In this document: positions 1 to 15,200 of the stretch, piece by piece | Numbering within the stretch: the first letter of the stretch is position 1 | Layout of the letters: the number at the start of each line of letters is the position of its first letter | Origin: Limnoperna fortunei | Taxonomy: Eukaryota > Mollusca > Bivalvia > Mytilida > Modiolidae | DNA: 64,000 bases | Reading direction: 5' to 3' | NCBI GenBank assembly: GCA_944474755.1 | Contig: OX104113.1 | Span: 18,601,563-18,665,562 of the forward strand | The notes under the pieces: model-generated | What the model saw: the letters and a program-made list of their open reading frames with translations, nothing else | The model's database searches: none | What the model was told of the DNA's origin: nothing | Program-made: the position numbers and the translations under genes

Positions 1-211
1 AGTCTATACCCATTCATGTCTTGTATTGGGTTCTGGTTACTCTGTTTTTTGTTCTTTTTTATGTTGTGTATGTTTGTCTAAATCTTTTTGTAATCATCCC
101 ATGACTTTTGGCTCTTATTGTTTTGGTTGTTTTTCTTCCTATTTTTCATAATACAGTTACTTTAACTTCATGAATTAACACTTTAATAAGGAGATATTGA
201 TCATGTTTTAG

Positions 212-289
212 GACGCAAGTGTGACTTTAATAAGAGAACTGAGACAGGAAATAGACAGGTTAAAACAGCTCCTGGCAGGAACACAAATG
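212..289 (+). CDS. STARD9: exon: kinesin-3 neck helix
   Basis: The exon begins after TTTTAG and ends before GTAAGG, phase 0 at both ends. It encodes 26 residues with the core VTLIRELRQEIDRLKQLL, the conserved helix that directly follows a kinesin-3 motor domain (KIF16B and STARD9 have almost the same string). The motor catalytic exons must therefore lie upstream of position 1. Confidence 0.9.
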
Positions 290-3200
290 GTAAGGCTGGT
301 TGGTGTAACATGTGATTTTCCAAAGTTGCTAGCTTGCTTGTGTCACCTGCGACTTAGATTAGAGGAATTCAGTACATGTACTTTAAAATATAAAAATCAA
401 TATATATATTTTTATATTTTTTATTAATGGATCAGGAACTGGAATAAGATCTTTTTTCCCTTGTTGATCAAAAATAAAAAACATTAAAAGTTTATAGAAA
501 AATAAATCATTGAAGCAGATTAGTGCATGGCTAATGATATATAATAATTTATGAAGCAGCATAATAATAGGTAGTAGAAAGATTAATTATTAATATTCTA
601 GAAATGTCCGAATTTTAATCATTGACTTTCGAACAGTAGACTAGTGCTAATTTAACACTTTATCTATCTGGTTAGAATGTTTTGTGACACTGCTTTGCAT
701 GTCTTGTCAGTGCTAGACATTAGAATTTTGTATTACAGGGATTTTTCCCACATGGGGATGTGATGTATGTTGTTCCAATTCAAAAGTCACAGGCGGAGGT
801 AACCACACTGCACAAAACCCTGTCTTTGTTTGAAATTGTATTTTAAAATTATTTATATATTTCTGACTAGTACATATGTACCTGTAGTATAGATGATGTG
901 TGTGATATGTATGTTTTCTTCTTCACTTGTGAATAGAAATTTTGTTTAAAAATACAATTATCAATACTAATTTATAATCAACTAGAAAAGTTACCAGTTG
1001 TCTCAGTGATTAGTGTAGTCAATGGGAGATAACTCAATCAGTCTGTAGTTAATTAAAGGGATATAACTCAATCAGTCTGTAGTTAATTCTGATGTATTAT
1101 AACTATTTAACATTAGCATGGTGGAGCTGTATTCTCATTACCTGACTCTGGTGATACACTTCAAAAAGAACTTCAGCTACAAGAAGATAGGGTAAATAAA
1201 GTACAATTTAGTATGATAATGAAATGATTTTTTTAGGATATACAGTATTGTAGAGACTTTAAGAATGTTTGGTTTTGATGCATTATTTTTTATTTTGTCC
1301 AGTTTTGTTGTACCTTCAGCATAAGAAGAATGTTTAAATAAAAAGATGAAATGCAGATTTTTGCCTTTGTAACTGAATCATGAGGACACCAGTTTCTGTT
1401 GTTTTTTATTATGATAATTTTACGTTAGCCCATAAAAAATGTTTTCTTAAAGAACTGTTGTGGTAAGGAATGAAATAGTCCAAATACCAGTATGTTAATG
1501 TTTTTCAGGCAAACAAATTAACACAGACTTGGATGGATAAATGGATGGAGACCCATGAAATTATAAAGGTATTAGCAGAATTTTATTTACAGTTACTCAT
1601 CATTCTAATTAACATATTTATTTTATTTGTTTGTTTGAAGGGCTTTTTACTCCATTTTCAGCATTTTTTCAGCTATATCATGACATCCAGTTATATAAGA
1701 AGAGGAAACCAGAGTACAAGGGGAAAAGCCCCAACCTGAGATAGGAAAACTAGCAGTCTTTGTCAATTAAGAGTACATTGTGCCTGCAGTGAGACTTGAA
1801 CCTGTAACCTCAGTGTTAGACCACACGATCAATAGTGGATGATGACTAACTATCATAACCTCTAAGCCGCAGAGGTCTCTGTTCATTAACAGATTAAACA
1901 ATTACACAAAAGGATGTGATTAAAATAATGAGTCACAAGGTACAGATTAATAGGTTCTTTCATACGTTTTGGGGAAAGAGAGGTTGATCTTTCACGAGAG
2001 ATAGAAATTTTATGTCTTTTCGTGAGTGGAGCGCAGCTGAACGAGCCAAAAGACATAAAAATTTCTATCATGAGTGAAAGTTCACGCGGACTTTCCCGAA
2101 AACCTATGAAAGTACCTATTTCTTCCGTAAACCAACAACTTTCACATCGCTATAACATATAGACTCTCCATTGTTGTAGACTCCATTGTCTCTTACGTCC
2201 AATCAGAACGGCGGAAACAAGACGTTGTTATGCTTCCATAACAACATTCTTGTTTCTGGCGTTTTGGTTGGATGACGCAGCAAGTACAGATGTGTGCGCG
2301 TAAGCTCATCTGTACTGGGTCATCTGTACCAGAAATTGGCCATTTACGGAAGAATGTTCAGTCATGCAATTGGTATGGTTTAACCACACGCAAATGGAAT
2401 TATAATGTAATGCATATTCTGTGTGATTTTGAGATGCAGACTAAAGCATCAGTGACAACTTTTTTAGTTTCCATGAAAATAATCAAAAGTGCATTTATTA
2501 GAGCTGTTCCTTAGTGTGTGTGGGGGGTTGGTGGTGGTGGATGTAGGACACAAGTTTTAAAAACCCACAACCAAGATACTTGTTTATTTGTTCATGCATT
2601 TGCTTTGTCTAATGGGCTATGGGCTACTGATGACCCACAGCCAGTTCCCCAAAACAAAAACCCATCCTTTTAGACTTTTTAATGGAAAACCAAATAGTAA
2701 TTTTTAGAGATAATATAATTGATTTTAAAATGCTTTCTCCACAGCTTTAAATAATTTTTTTTTCATTGTTAATTGCAGGAATCTGACTTGAGTATAACAG
2801 GACTTAGTAAAAAGGCCAGCTCTATGGGAGTACTGATTGATAGTCAGATGCCACATCTAGTAGGAATGGACAATGACATACTCAGTACAGGAGTTGTTAT
2901 ATATCATCTAAAGGTATTTCTATGGTTTCAAGTACATGTATTTTGGATCTGTGTAGGTCTTTGGGCATACAAAATAAATTCACAGAGATTTGAGTCAGTA
3001 TATCCAAAACTACAATAACTGTATGTAACTGACAATGGAGGACGTCAACTTCTTCATCTGTCTGTAACAATCTTGATTATCGATTATCTTCCTTTGATCA
3101 TTATACATCAAGCATGATTTGAAATTCAAATTCCTGATGTTTTTAGCTTCTTTCAGATGTGAGATGTTCTTAATTGTTTTTATTTTATATATATTAAAAA

Positions 3201-6200
3201 AGTCATATTAGAATTCCATCAACTTTTCAGGAAATAAAACACTTGAACAATTTTTATTTTATTAGGAAGGAAAGACACTTGTAGGTAGAGAAGATGCTAA
3301 GAGAGAGCAGGATATAGGTAACTTTGACTAAGTTTAAAATCAATTAATTTTAGTATAGGCATTCCTGGCAAAAAAATTTAAAATGAAAATTACACATTCT
3401 TACGAGTATCAGATCTCAATTACATATCGTAAAAGATAATTATCTATTTAAGTCACAATTAAATTAAGATTAAAAAAATTCGTCCTGCTGATCTACAAGA
3501 AATATTTAAAAGACTTGGCCCTCTAGCTGTTCTTTTATTACAATAATTTTATTTGTATATTATAGCTCCAATAGTCATTATTACTCAATGTGTTCGTCAG
3601 ATTAATTTGTATTTTGTCAGGGTATTATTTGATTTAATCTATACTTTCTTTGATCTACATATTATAACAATCAGTCTTGGTTTGTAATTGAACAGTTTCA
3701 TTTCAATTTGTTTGCTTTTTAACTAGGTTTTAAAATTTTAGTTTAATAGTTATAATTATCTTTTAGTATTGAGTGGTCCTGCTATACAGAGAGAACATTG
3801 TTACTTTAAGAATGTTAATGGCAGCGTTACCCTGTACCCTAACAGAGGTTCTCTGTGTACTGTCAATGGACTGGACTGCAAAGGACCAACACTTCTAAAA
3901 CAAGGTACTATAACCATTGTTAGCCATTGTAAATTACATAGTATAACGTAATAATTAGTCTTTAACAAAATTTTATTTCATCGCTTCTTTTTTGTTAGGT
4001 GATTTGATTAAAGTTTAAGATGCCCAGAATACCACAAAATATTGTTTCAACAAGTGTTGTTATACACATAAATATTTTTTGTATATTAATGTAATTTAAT
4101 GAAGGATAAATAAATGTAAGTTTAACATTATTTCTTTTTTAATTTTGAGTTTCAACAATATTTATGTGAGAAAAGTATAAATGAATATGAATTATCTTTG
4201 ATTATAGGTGACAGTGTAATCCTTGGAAAGACACAGATGTTCAGGTTTAACAACCCTGCAGAAGCAGCTGTACTTAGGGAAAGAAGACAGGTATATTAAT
4301 AAATCCTCATCTTCCTGACAAATGTAAGTGGTTCTCTACAGGTACCGGTACCTAGGCATCCTATCTCAATTAAATCTTTGCCATAATATATCTAGAAAAT
4401 GGCTGAAATTGGCATGAAACCTCAGCTGTATTATATATAATCATCATCAGCAGTCCCACTACTGTTGGTGCATTTGGCGAGACTTTTATGCACTGATATT
4501 GCTTTGTCTGTGACAACATCAGATATTGTTCATATTGATAAGTTGTATAAATTTCTTTTGATCTGAGAGATTGAGGAAATCAAAATTAATTAGAAAATTG
4601 TTACCAGTTGTTATGTGGAACTAATGATATACAATAATACATATATTGGTCAAGCAGCCAATCAAATTATGCAACTTTTATTTGAATATTGTTGATCACA
4701 TGAACACTTTTTCATGATCAAATTTTATTATAAGCTCTGCAATGCAATGTACTATATCATATACTGTATTGCATATGGAATTTCCATTTTTGCAGTCTAG
4801 AGAATCAATTTTAGAAGAGTCAGTAGAATCCTCTGAGGATAGTGGGTTTAACCAGCACAGAGCTGTACAGAACACTAGACTTAGGAGGTAGGAGTCGCAG
4901 TACTTTATACCAAATCTTACCCATGTTACAGCATCGATTACAGTACTGATGGGATCAGAACAATTGTAATCAACGAGTCCAATCCTGCCAATATTCTGTA
5001 ATCCAAAAATTTCGAAAATACTTCGTTTTTTAAGTTTTGAAATTATTTTTGTTGTTCCATCCTTTTAAATTTAGTCATTTCTTAGTGATCATATGTAATA
5101 AAGGGAGGTAATTAATTGTGCTTAAAATGAGTGTTTAAAATGGCTTTAGTCTATTTTCTTTTAAATTGCATTTAACTGAGAACTGTAAAATATATTTGTT
5201 GTCAATAAGTAAATTGTTACTGCTTTTATTCTAGTTAAGTAGTTGCATTATTTTTTAAATTGATTCAGAGAAAGACCTCAAGGGATGCTTTTGATAAATA
5301 ACTATACAATATTATTGACTTGACAACCCTTGTTGAGCATGTGAAAAACTTTGAACACCTTAGCATGATAGTTTGACTCATTTTAATGTTTTCCTTTTTC
5401 CTTGTGGCAGGAAGAAATCATGTACAATTATTTATGCAACATTTGGGTGTTGATAAAGAAATCTGTTGCCAAAAGTTTATTCTTGAATTTGTGTTTTAAC
5501 TTGATAAGACCATAATAAAAAAGGCTAGATTCTCTGCCAACTTTTCTAAAAATGGGGGATGGGGACCATTTTGTTATATTTTTTAGTTTTGGGTCCTTTT
5601 TAAAGGAAATACTAAAGTGACCATGTTTGCTTCTTAATATAAAAATTGATTGAAACCTGAAGTTACTTAAAAATCAAATATCAAATGTCTGCAACAATTT
5701 TTTTTTTAAATGTTGTTTTATTTTATGAGAATGTACATTTTTGTTATTATGGCTTAAAGTGGCACCATAACAGTTTTTTGGGGGCAAGGGGTAGTGGGGA
5801 AGGCAACATACATCAGTTGTACACGATGAATTATTTGCATGGGTATATTTTTCTGGGATTTAACATGCACTTTGTTTTCTGTATAGTTTGTATGCTTCCA
5901 CTGAGCTCTGGTAAGTAAGGACAGACAACTGTTATCTGGCCTTTTCTGGGTTTTGCTTCTGTAGTAACCCTTGGTGTTAGCATGATTTTTAAGATTGAGC
6001 ATGTGCATGTAAGTGCTAAATCCATCCTTTTGACCATTTTTATCTTCAGGGTGAAGTGATTACAAGTGATTATAATAAATTTAATCGTTGTTACCACTAA
6101 CAGAAATATTTGGTTGATGGGATGTTGCTTTTAACTTATAAACTATCCCAGAGCTGTTCTTGAGTATAGTTATGAATTTATATTCTTAAAATATAGTGAT

Positions 6201-9200
6201 TGTGTAACTAACAAGCTTTTATACCCTGGTAGCTAAGTGGACTGCATCCCTGTACAGTTCATTGTATAATAGCATTCAGGTGCGAGTTGTGCTCTTTACC
6301 CGATAGTTACCATTTACTTAAACATGTCCAATAATAATAATAATAACCATTAATAGATAAATGGCAACAGTAAGCAATTTGGCTAAATGCTGCTATCTAT
6401 AGGTAAATCATATCAAATATATGTATTGATCAAATTACATGTAGTGATGCAGGAGGGAATTAACATTTAACAAATAAGTACAACTTGGTTGAAAGTTATA
6501 TAGGGGCCTCCATGAACGAGAGGTTCAGGTAGTTCAATCTACTGATGATCATATGCCTGTCAGCACTAAGGTTGCCTGTTCAAGCTTTACTACATGCGTG
6601 GTATGGTCAATCAACCTTAATTAAACAAGATTGCCAGTTTACTGCCAAAGGTATGGGGTTTTTAATGGGTATTACAGCTTTCGCCTAAGTAAAAACTGGA
6701 TGCCATAATATAGCTGAAAATTTACCGAAAGCTGTGTTAAGATTCATTCAAACAACTAAACAAAACAGATGATATATATTTGTCCAGCTGTTGTATTGTT
6801 TGTTTTATGTAATCAATGCTTTGGTCTATAACTTATCATGAACTTTCTGTTCACATATTTATGGTTAATTATCTGTTTTAATTTGTTGTTCATTCATTTC
6901 ATTTTAAAGCCTATTTGCTTTAGTTATTTATTACACTTGTCCCTCATGATAGACCACCATTTATATTTTGTGCATCGTCAGAGTTGGAAGGTTTTTTTTT
7001 AAGAATGATATATTTTGCTTTTTATCAACTTTTGACATTACTTGGCATCCGTCGTCTGTCCTCCATCGTAAACTTTTTCAATAATCTTCTCCTCTGAAAC
7101 CACTGGGCCAATTTTTTTCAAACTTGGCAACAATCATCCTTAGGGTACCTAGTTTCAAATTTTTTTCCAGGGTGTTGATCAAGGGAAAAAGATGGCTGCT
7201 GTTAATAAAAATAGAACATGGGTGTCAACACAGGTTTTTTTGTCACTATGTCAAAAACTAAATTGATCAGCACATTAAGGTCTACAATAGTTGCTATTTG
7301 TGTGAAGTTGTGTATTGGCTTCCTGTAGAAGTTATTGCCATTTAATGATGATTTTGACAAAATTTTCAGTATTTACAATGTAACTTGAAAACTATAAGAG
7401 CTAGAGTGAAACTATAAATGACAAAAATTATCAGTAACACAAGCCCTACAATTCACTTTATTGGTCTGAAATGTCAGATGACTCCTTTTAGGAGTTATTG
7501 CCCTTGAATAGAATTATTTTCGGAAATTTTTCTGTTTTGTCCTGTAACCAAAAAAACTATAACAGCTAGAGTGAAACTGTAAACGGCAAAAATGATAAGC
7601 AATAAAATCTCTACAATTCACTTTATGGTCTGAAATTGCCAGATGACTCCTTATATGAGTTACTGCCCTTGAATGACAATTTTTTAAAGAAATTTCCTGT
7701 TTTTGTCCTGTAACTTAAAACCTATAACAGGTAGAGTAATACTGTAAATGGCAAAAATGATCAGCACTACAAGTCCTACAATTCACTTATTGGTCTGAAT
7801 TTGTCAGACGACTCCTTATAAGAGTTATTGCCCTTGAATGACATTTTTTATGAAATTTTCTGTTTTTATCTCGTAACTTAAAAACTATAAAAGCTAGAGT
7901 GAAACTGTAGATGGCAAAACTGTTTAGCAATTTAAGCCCTACAATTATTTTAATTGGTTTGAAATTGTCAGAGGACTCCTTATGGGAGTTATTGCCCTTT
8001 AATACAAATTGCTGATGAAATTTGTAGTTTATGCCCTGTAACTTTAATACCATAACAGCTAGATTAAAACTGTAAATTGTACAAATGATCCGCAAAGCAA
8101 GGCTACATGTCATTGCTTAGTCCAAAATTGTTAGATGACTTTTTATAGGAGTTATTGCCCTTTAATGACAAATTTGGACAAAATAATCAGTTTTCGTGTC
8201 TGTAACATCATAAAGTAAAACTGTAAATTCTTAAATAAACCTAAAGGACAAGGACTACAAATTATTTAATTTTCAGAAATAGCCTGATTGAACCTTTGAG
8301 AAGTTAATCCGAGTTTTTCACAAAAATTTGTTGAGAAATGTTTTGTTTTTGCCCAGTAACTTAAAAAGCTTTAACAACTAGACTGAAACTGTAAGTTGCA
8401 AAAATTTAAATATAGTTTAAGTCATTTGTGTTCGAGGTGAGCGATTACAGGCTCCTGGGAGCCTCTAGTTTTACTTCTGCCTTTGTTCTTATTTGTAATT
8501 TTGTTAGTGTAATGACATTGTTTTGATTTCAATCCTTTATATGATGTTATTTTGCTAGTGCATTTTTATTAAAAAAAATATGGCATTTAATAGATTTTTT
8601 TATTTATTAAATGAGTATTGTTTTTTTTTTGCACACCACAACACAGAGTAAAAGAAATTATGGGATACTTTTGTATATCTAGCTATTTATCAACATGTCA
8701 TCCTTAATTTTTGTTTCCCTTGACTAATTGCCTTAATATTTTGGAGTTAAGGGGTTAATTGAATATATAGAATTTGTATAAACTTTTGTTCTACAAAGTT
8801 GATGACTTCCATACTTGATATTAATGCTAGTTAAAATTGAACAAGGTTTATATCAATACTCAATATGCTTATTACAAATTGATGTCACATATATTTAGGA
8901 ACCAATGACACATTTTGTTTTATTATACTACCAAGTGTAACTTTTGTTCTACAAAGCTGATGGCTTTCAAACTTGGTATTATTATTATATTTGACACAAT
9001 GGATGTTTAACAACTGCAGATGTAATTGAAATTAATATGACTTCCTTCACCAACTACAACTAGATGCCATGATATAGCTGAAAAAAGTTTGTAAAAATGG
9101 CATAAAATCCTGTTCAGTTCAACAAGCCAGGACCTCTATGTGGATGGTTATTACTCCCTAATTGGGTCAAGATGGCTTGTTGTTCAGAAAGTTGATCTTC

Positions 9201-12200
9201 AGTAAAACTGCATTTGATGAATCTGCAATTGATTCAAGATGTCTGCTTTCATGGTGCTTGGTTAACACTATTCTTTGGGAAATATAATGTAGTCAAATTT
9301 AATTGGTCCACATATCTGTCCAATTAATTAAATATAGTAGTCATGGTATCATTTAATGCTTTTGTTATTGATGCTGTTTTTTGACCCAACTTTACCCAAA
9401 TAATTAGCTTTAAAAACAATTTTCTTCTTAATAAAATATGTAAATTATTTTTTTTAAATTAAATGGTTAATCTGTGTCCAGCTGTATTATCTTTTTTTAA
9501 CAAATTTGCACATTTTAGTTAGGTAAGGAAGAAAGAAAATAGGTTTTTTATGCAAAGGCTTGTGGTAGAGGGGAGGAATAGGGACATGATCGTCAGTTAT
9601 ATGTAATTTGTACATCTTGTTTTCCGTCATGCTTGTTTCCATATTTGGAACGAAGCAATACTAATAGTTTCATCAAATTACTATATTAAGGAGAAAAAGT
9701 CATCTTTGTACAGTGATAAATTTGATTGGTTAACCAAGCTGCTAAATTATACATATCTTGCATGGGAAAACATATTAAATGGTTTGATATGTAGTATAAG
9801 TTATTTTTTGCCTTGGTTTAGATTACTGTCATTAGGCAACTAGGGATTTGCATTGTGGAGATATTTCTTGGACTAAATACCTATCTAAAATTAACTCCTT
9901 TGAATATAAGAATTTTTTTATTTCTAAAAATAAAAATCAACTTCCAGAGCATTATTTAACAGTTGGAATTTCTTCTTTAGAAGTAAAATAAAAATAAGAA
10001 ATTTTTAAATGTTGAACATTGGCTTAAATAGGTTTTAATCATATAAATATTAACTATGACCTGTTTAAGTATGTATTTAATTTTTCTATAATAGTTATTT
10101 CTGTATATTTTTATTAAAAAAAAACAAACAGACAGGTATTAAAATTCTACATTATTTATTGAATGGATTGGTTTTGCTGACTATCGGTTTTTATTGCCAG
10201 TTGGCTGTTAGTAATTATTGAATAGCATTGATTGAGTTTTATGTTGTTTGAGATAATTGTACCTGATTTACCTGACAGGTGTGAATTATCTTTTTATTCC
10301 AGTTTACAGTTGGAGAGTCAGTATCAGACAGAAGCAGAGAAAATAGAACGTGCTAAGTATGTATTAATTATTTACACTAATAGGGAAAAATTCTGCTTTG
10401 TCACTTGTTTTATCTCTGACATTTAAAGCTGAAAGGGGTCCTTTTTAGAGAAATGTTTTGAATTGAAGGTTTCCAGTCTTTGCTGAATCAGTCTTGTGAA
10501 TGGGATGTTAGATCTTGTAAAAAGAGTTAGGTGTAAATATTTTAGTCAGTAGAGTGAGAACTCTGTTGGGAAAATTCCTGTTTCTCAGATCACCAACATC
10601 CTGATACGTCCAATGTCTTTTAACAAAATTAAGAAATAATTCATGGATACCATACTTTATTGTCATTTTAACATGGGTGGGCATTATATTCTTGAATATT
10701 TTGCCCCGAGCGATATCATGAATATAATGCCCACCCATGTTAAAACGACAATAAAGTATGGTATCTATGAATTATTTCGATTCTGATTATGACAAATACG
10801 ATAATCTGTACAGTGAAGCGGAATATAAATGTGCGCTAGTGAATGGCTGTTCCACGTACCTCCGGTGTGTCATAATGTAGAGTGGTGGAACCATAATTTA
10901 ATGGCTGAATGTTGAATCATGCAAATCGCAGAATTCAGACTTTAAATAACAACTTTACTAACAGTAACGATGATTATGGTTTAAAAAATTGAGCTTTTAA
11001 AATAAAATTTAAACGACTGCAACCAAAATTAACTTGCGCATGTGCGAACTAAATTTATTGGAATTTTAACACGGCTTTGTTTACATAGCGAAAGCAGGAC
11101 GTCATATTAGAATCTAATTTAATACTTATCAATCAGTCTAGCAAAAGCAGCCAACCAGTAGTTGTCTTAGATATTGTAGATGAAGACATCAGTAGTCAGT
11201 GTAACACACAGCTTATGACATAGAGTAGAGCTTATATTAGTTTGCTGAGAAAACTAATTCCTTTAATCATGTTTAATTGTTCAATTTTTTTTTAAGGGGA
11301 TATCATCTTACAGTATACAAATTTGTGTACTAAATTTCAATAGTGATGCCATCAGTGAAAGTTTTTGAGTCAAATACAAAATCATTAGCATTACTGAATT
11401 AACGAAATCAAATTAAAAAACAGCCATTTGACATGTAGTTACAATCTTGTACTAGTACTGAAGTAAACTTAAAACACCAACATTGGTAGAATGCATATCC
11501 TTATGTTAAACCCACTTTTTTGTCAACACTTGTGATAAACATATATCAGTATATGTATAATGATATTTAGTGCTTGTGTTATCTGTTTTCTTCTATCCAT
11601 TTGGTGTTACTATACTGACAGATTATATGAATATAAGACAAAGATTTGGTTGAAAATTTTAAACCAATATAACTATGTAATATATTGTAATTACTTTTTA
11701 TTAAATTTTGATGGTAAGTGGCCAAAACATCAGTGGTTTTAGACATTCTGAAAAAAATCCAGATATATTTTCATAAACAAGGTTGGGGATTGGGTGTGCA
11801 TGGCTACACACTAAAATTTGGATAAAAAATTATAAGTTTCAAAAGAAAACCCACCACAGACCTGTCTCAGATAAGAATTTGTTCAATAAAATTAGAAAGA
11901 TTTTTAGAAGTATACAACACAAATAAAAAACCAATGACTAACTTTTACTGCATTTTCAGTTTTCTCTTGAGGAAATTTTACAGCTTTCTCTCAAGGAAAG
12001 TGTTATTTCTCTAAATTTGTTTGTGTGTACTAAAAAAGATTGATTATTTTCTACAATCTAACCTTATATAACTGCAAAGGACCATGAGTTGTAAATGAGA
12101 ATTTAAGCACATGTTGAGGATTATATTTTCATGTCTTTAAATTGAGTTTTACTTTTGAGATATCCCTTTTAATCTTAACAGATAAGATGAACACTGTTGT

Positions 12201-15200
12201 TAATTTTGAAAAAAAAAATGTGAATCCTCCTTTTAATCATTTAAAGGACATTTTATAAGAGGGTGAAGACTTGAGTAGTGACATTTTATACCTTTGTAGG
12301 CACAGTATTCTTACAAGGGAGGACACACAATAATAAAAAGAATCAATGTTAAGTTTGGTAAACATCTTTATGAGCTGTAGGCAAATATTTATGATACTGA
12401 CAGATAGATTTTTAGAATTGTCTTATTGTTTGGGCTTTTAAAAAAAATTTTCTTATCAGATGCCCACCAAATTTTTGGAAGAAGATATTGCAAAATTGAA
12501 ACCTATTAAGTTTAATTTTTTCACTCTCACACTTTCATCTGTAGATATCCTAGAAACTTTTCAAAATTGTTTTTTTTGTCCAGATATAACAGATGTTTGT
12601 GGAAATCTCTTGCATCAATTTTATTTTACAAATTATATGTTAATGAGTATAAGTCTAAGGAAAATGATTTTTTAATAATTAAGTGACTGAACTGAATAAT
12701 TCCATTGTATGGTATAATCTGTATTAATATTGGAAGTAATTAATATTAAAGCTAATGCTAGCTAAACTAATGGTTGATGTTATGTTTTAACCTGTCTGAG
12801 ATTACTGCCTGTTTTTGTTGTGGCTGATTAATAATGAAAATGAATGAACATATATATGGACATAAAATGTTATGAATATTTTATAATGATTCATTAGTAA
12901 GAATTTCAATCAGTGTTTTTGGTTCAGTTGGTTGTTGAAGTAATTATAGCATTACTGTAAATTAAGTCTTATTGTCAGCTGTTATGTAATAGATTACAGA
13001 GAATTTGAGAAGCTCTCCAATCCTACCTGTTAATGCTAATCAGGTGACTTTGAAATGCCATAGGTAACTTTTACGGTATGGATTTTTAATCCAGTGGAAT
13101 TATTTTGGTGAAATATTGTTATTTAATATCCTTCTACTGGCTGTATGGGATGGTTTGTACCTGACATTTTATTGACTACATGAGAGGGTGTCCAATCATC
13201 TGTAAACACACCTGTATAGGATATCAACATGCTGCATGCTGACTTTAAAGATTTGTTTATGATATTTTAAATGGATTAAGACCAACTGACCTTAGTGTAT
13301 TACCCTGTTATGTATAGGGTCCTGATTTGACATTATGTACAGTTCATTATCAAAACTTATTGTTTTTGGATATTCGACTTCCTGGCCATGTTTTGTTGGA
13401 GATGGGTAAGTCAAAGGATAAAAAACTGACATTTAAATTCTGTATGATCAGCAGTATTAAATTACACCTGTTGAATTCTGTATGTAACAAAGGCATTTGA
13501 AATATGAATGAATCTAATCATTAGATACATACATATATATTTACAGTTTTTTGGACGGCTTATTGATTTTCTATTTGATATTTGTATTATCCTACCATTA
13601 TTGTGACGGAACAGTAAATTATTAATGAAAGAACTATATTATGTTTATTTTATGTATTACCATTTATTATATCATAATACATTATGTTTTAAAATTGTGT
13701 TGCTTGAAGTTGAGTTACACATTGGTTGCATAAAGGGTCAAGGACATTTATATCACATGTCCTTATTTTGTGAATTTGGACAGTTATATAAACATATTTT
13801 TTAAGATGGACATTTAATTAAATACTTTTAAATTTCTTTACATATTTTGATACATAACTTTACATATATGTGAAAAGTACTGCTAGTCTAATGTCCTATA
13901 TGCATGACTTTTAAGAAAGGAATTTGCTATTAATTGCCATATCTGCTTACTTTAGCTTGTTGCCAAATGTCAAGTCCTGTTATTTCCCAACCATGTCAAT
14001 GTATCTACTTCACTATTTAAATATTGTCAGTTGTATTTATGTGTCCAGATAAGAAATGAAATCAAAGTGGTTGTATTGTCCATTTAAAGGTGAGATAAAA
14101 ACATTAGTTAGACTGTCACTTTCGTAGGATTTATTTCAAATATTCTTAAAAGGACAGATATTTGAAATAAGTATTTTTCTAAGTGGTTCTTTTAATAGGT
14201 ATCAGGCCCACATAAAATAAGATTACCAGGATTTAGTACAATATATAAAACTATGGTTATAATCTGTAATATATAGAAACCATGGAAACACCTAGATTTT
14301 GTCTTACAGGTACTTCAGTAATTATGCTTTGTCAGGTCCACACCCATATATATTTTTTACTGAAGCGTTCATATCGATTGTTTGTTTTGGTGGAGAAATT
14401 TTTTGTATAAATTAACCTAATTCTAGTTCAAATACATTGCATGGCATAAATTTATTACCAAAATGGGATCACAAGATAATTGAAAAAGCTTGCCTGTATT
14501 TAGCAATCAGAATTGTGTTTAATCTATTAAAAATAATGAAATAGATTACAAATTCTATTGATTTCTACAGAGAAGAGCTAGAAAGACTAAAACAGGAACA
14601 TATACGTGCAGAAGAACTGCGTCAGATGAAAGAGGAAGAACTGTGGAAGACACATGACCAACACTTGCATGAGATAGAAGAAGAGAAGAAACGATTGACA
14701 AAGTTAAAAGAAGAGACATTTTTACAGAGACAGAAGGCTGAGCAAGAACTCCAGTATGCCAGGGAATGTTTAGATAAAGAGAGAGAAGCTTGTGAGTTGT
14801 AAAATTATATATAATAAATATACATTTTATGTACATGTAATTAATTGGTTGAACTACAATGTATCCACAGTTATTTGTCATGCAGTGGTTTTTAGAGGTT
14901 CTATTATATTGCAAACATCAGTCACACTCTCTATTATGTTTCTGCTTTCTTGTTTTGAAGAATAATTGCAGTCAAGTTTCAATAGCATAAATCTGGATAG
15001 CACAGTTTATTGTTAAAATAAGTTCTCTTCATAGTTATTGGAGCTGAATCATCTTAATTGGTCTTAAAGAATTTGACAAATTTGTCTGTAGTTTGTATTG
15101 GAGTATTAAGAGTTCAAGAGGGTTTGTTGTTGTGAGTAGATAGCTTATCGAAAAAAATCTAGTAGCTTTTGATGTAGAATGTTAAATAAAACGTTAGAAA

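Larger units (their letters stand above)
1569..2778 (+). other. kinesin intron with SINE and foldback DNA
   Basis: The intron between the TxxWxxKW exon and the first FHA exon. It holds a minus-strand SINE (1627-1883), a foldback (1953-2116), a second inverted repeat (about 2200-2272) and a small palindrome around 2281-2316 (agtacagatg..catctgtact). Confidence 0.7.
4888..10302 (+). other. 5.4-kb kinesin intron
   Basis: It contains a SINE (6502-6768), a ~165-bp tandem-repeat element (7030-8468) and a SINE-tail remnant (9062-9125). The rest is AT-rich with no recognisable feature. Confidence 0.7.

Noticed and set aside
7787..8113. 108-codon minus-strand frame
   Set aside because: It lies wholly within the ~165-bp tandem repeats. 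Its repeated FAIYSFTLA-type text simply mirrors the repeat unit.
12460..12675. Possible extra kinesin exon in the long intron
   Set aside because: No acceptor/donor pair keeps the frame, and the translation (Phe/Leu/Cys-rich) is unlike the coiled coil on both sides.
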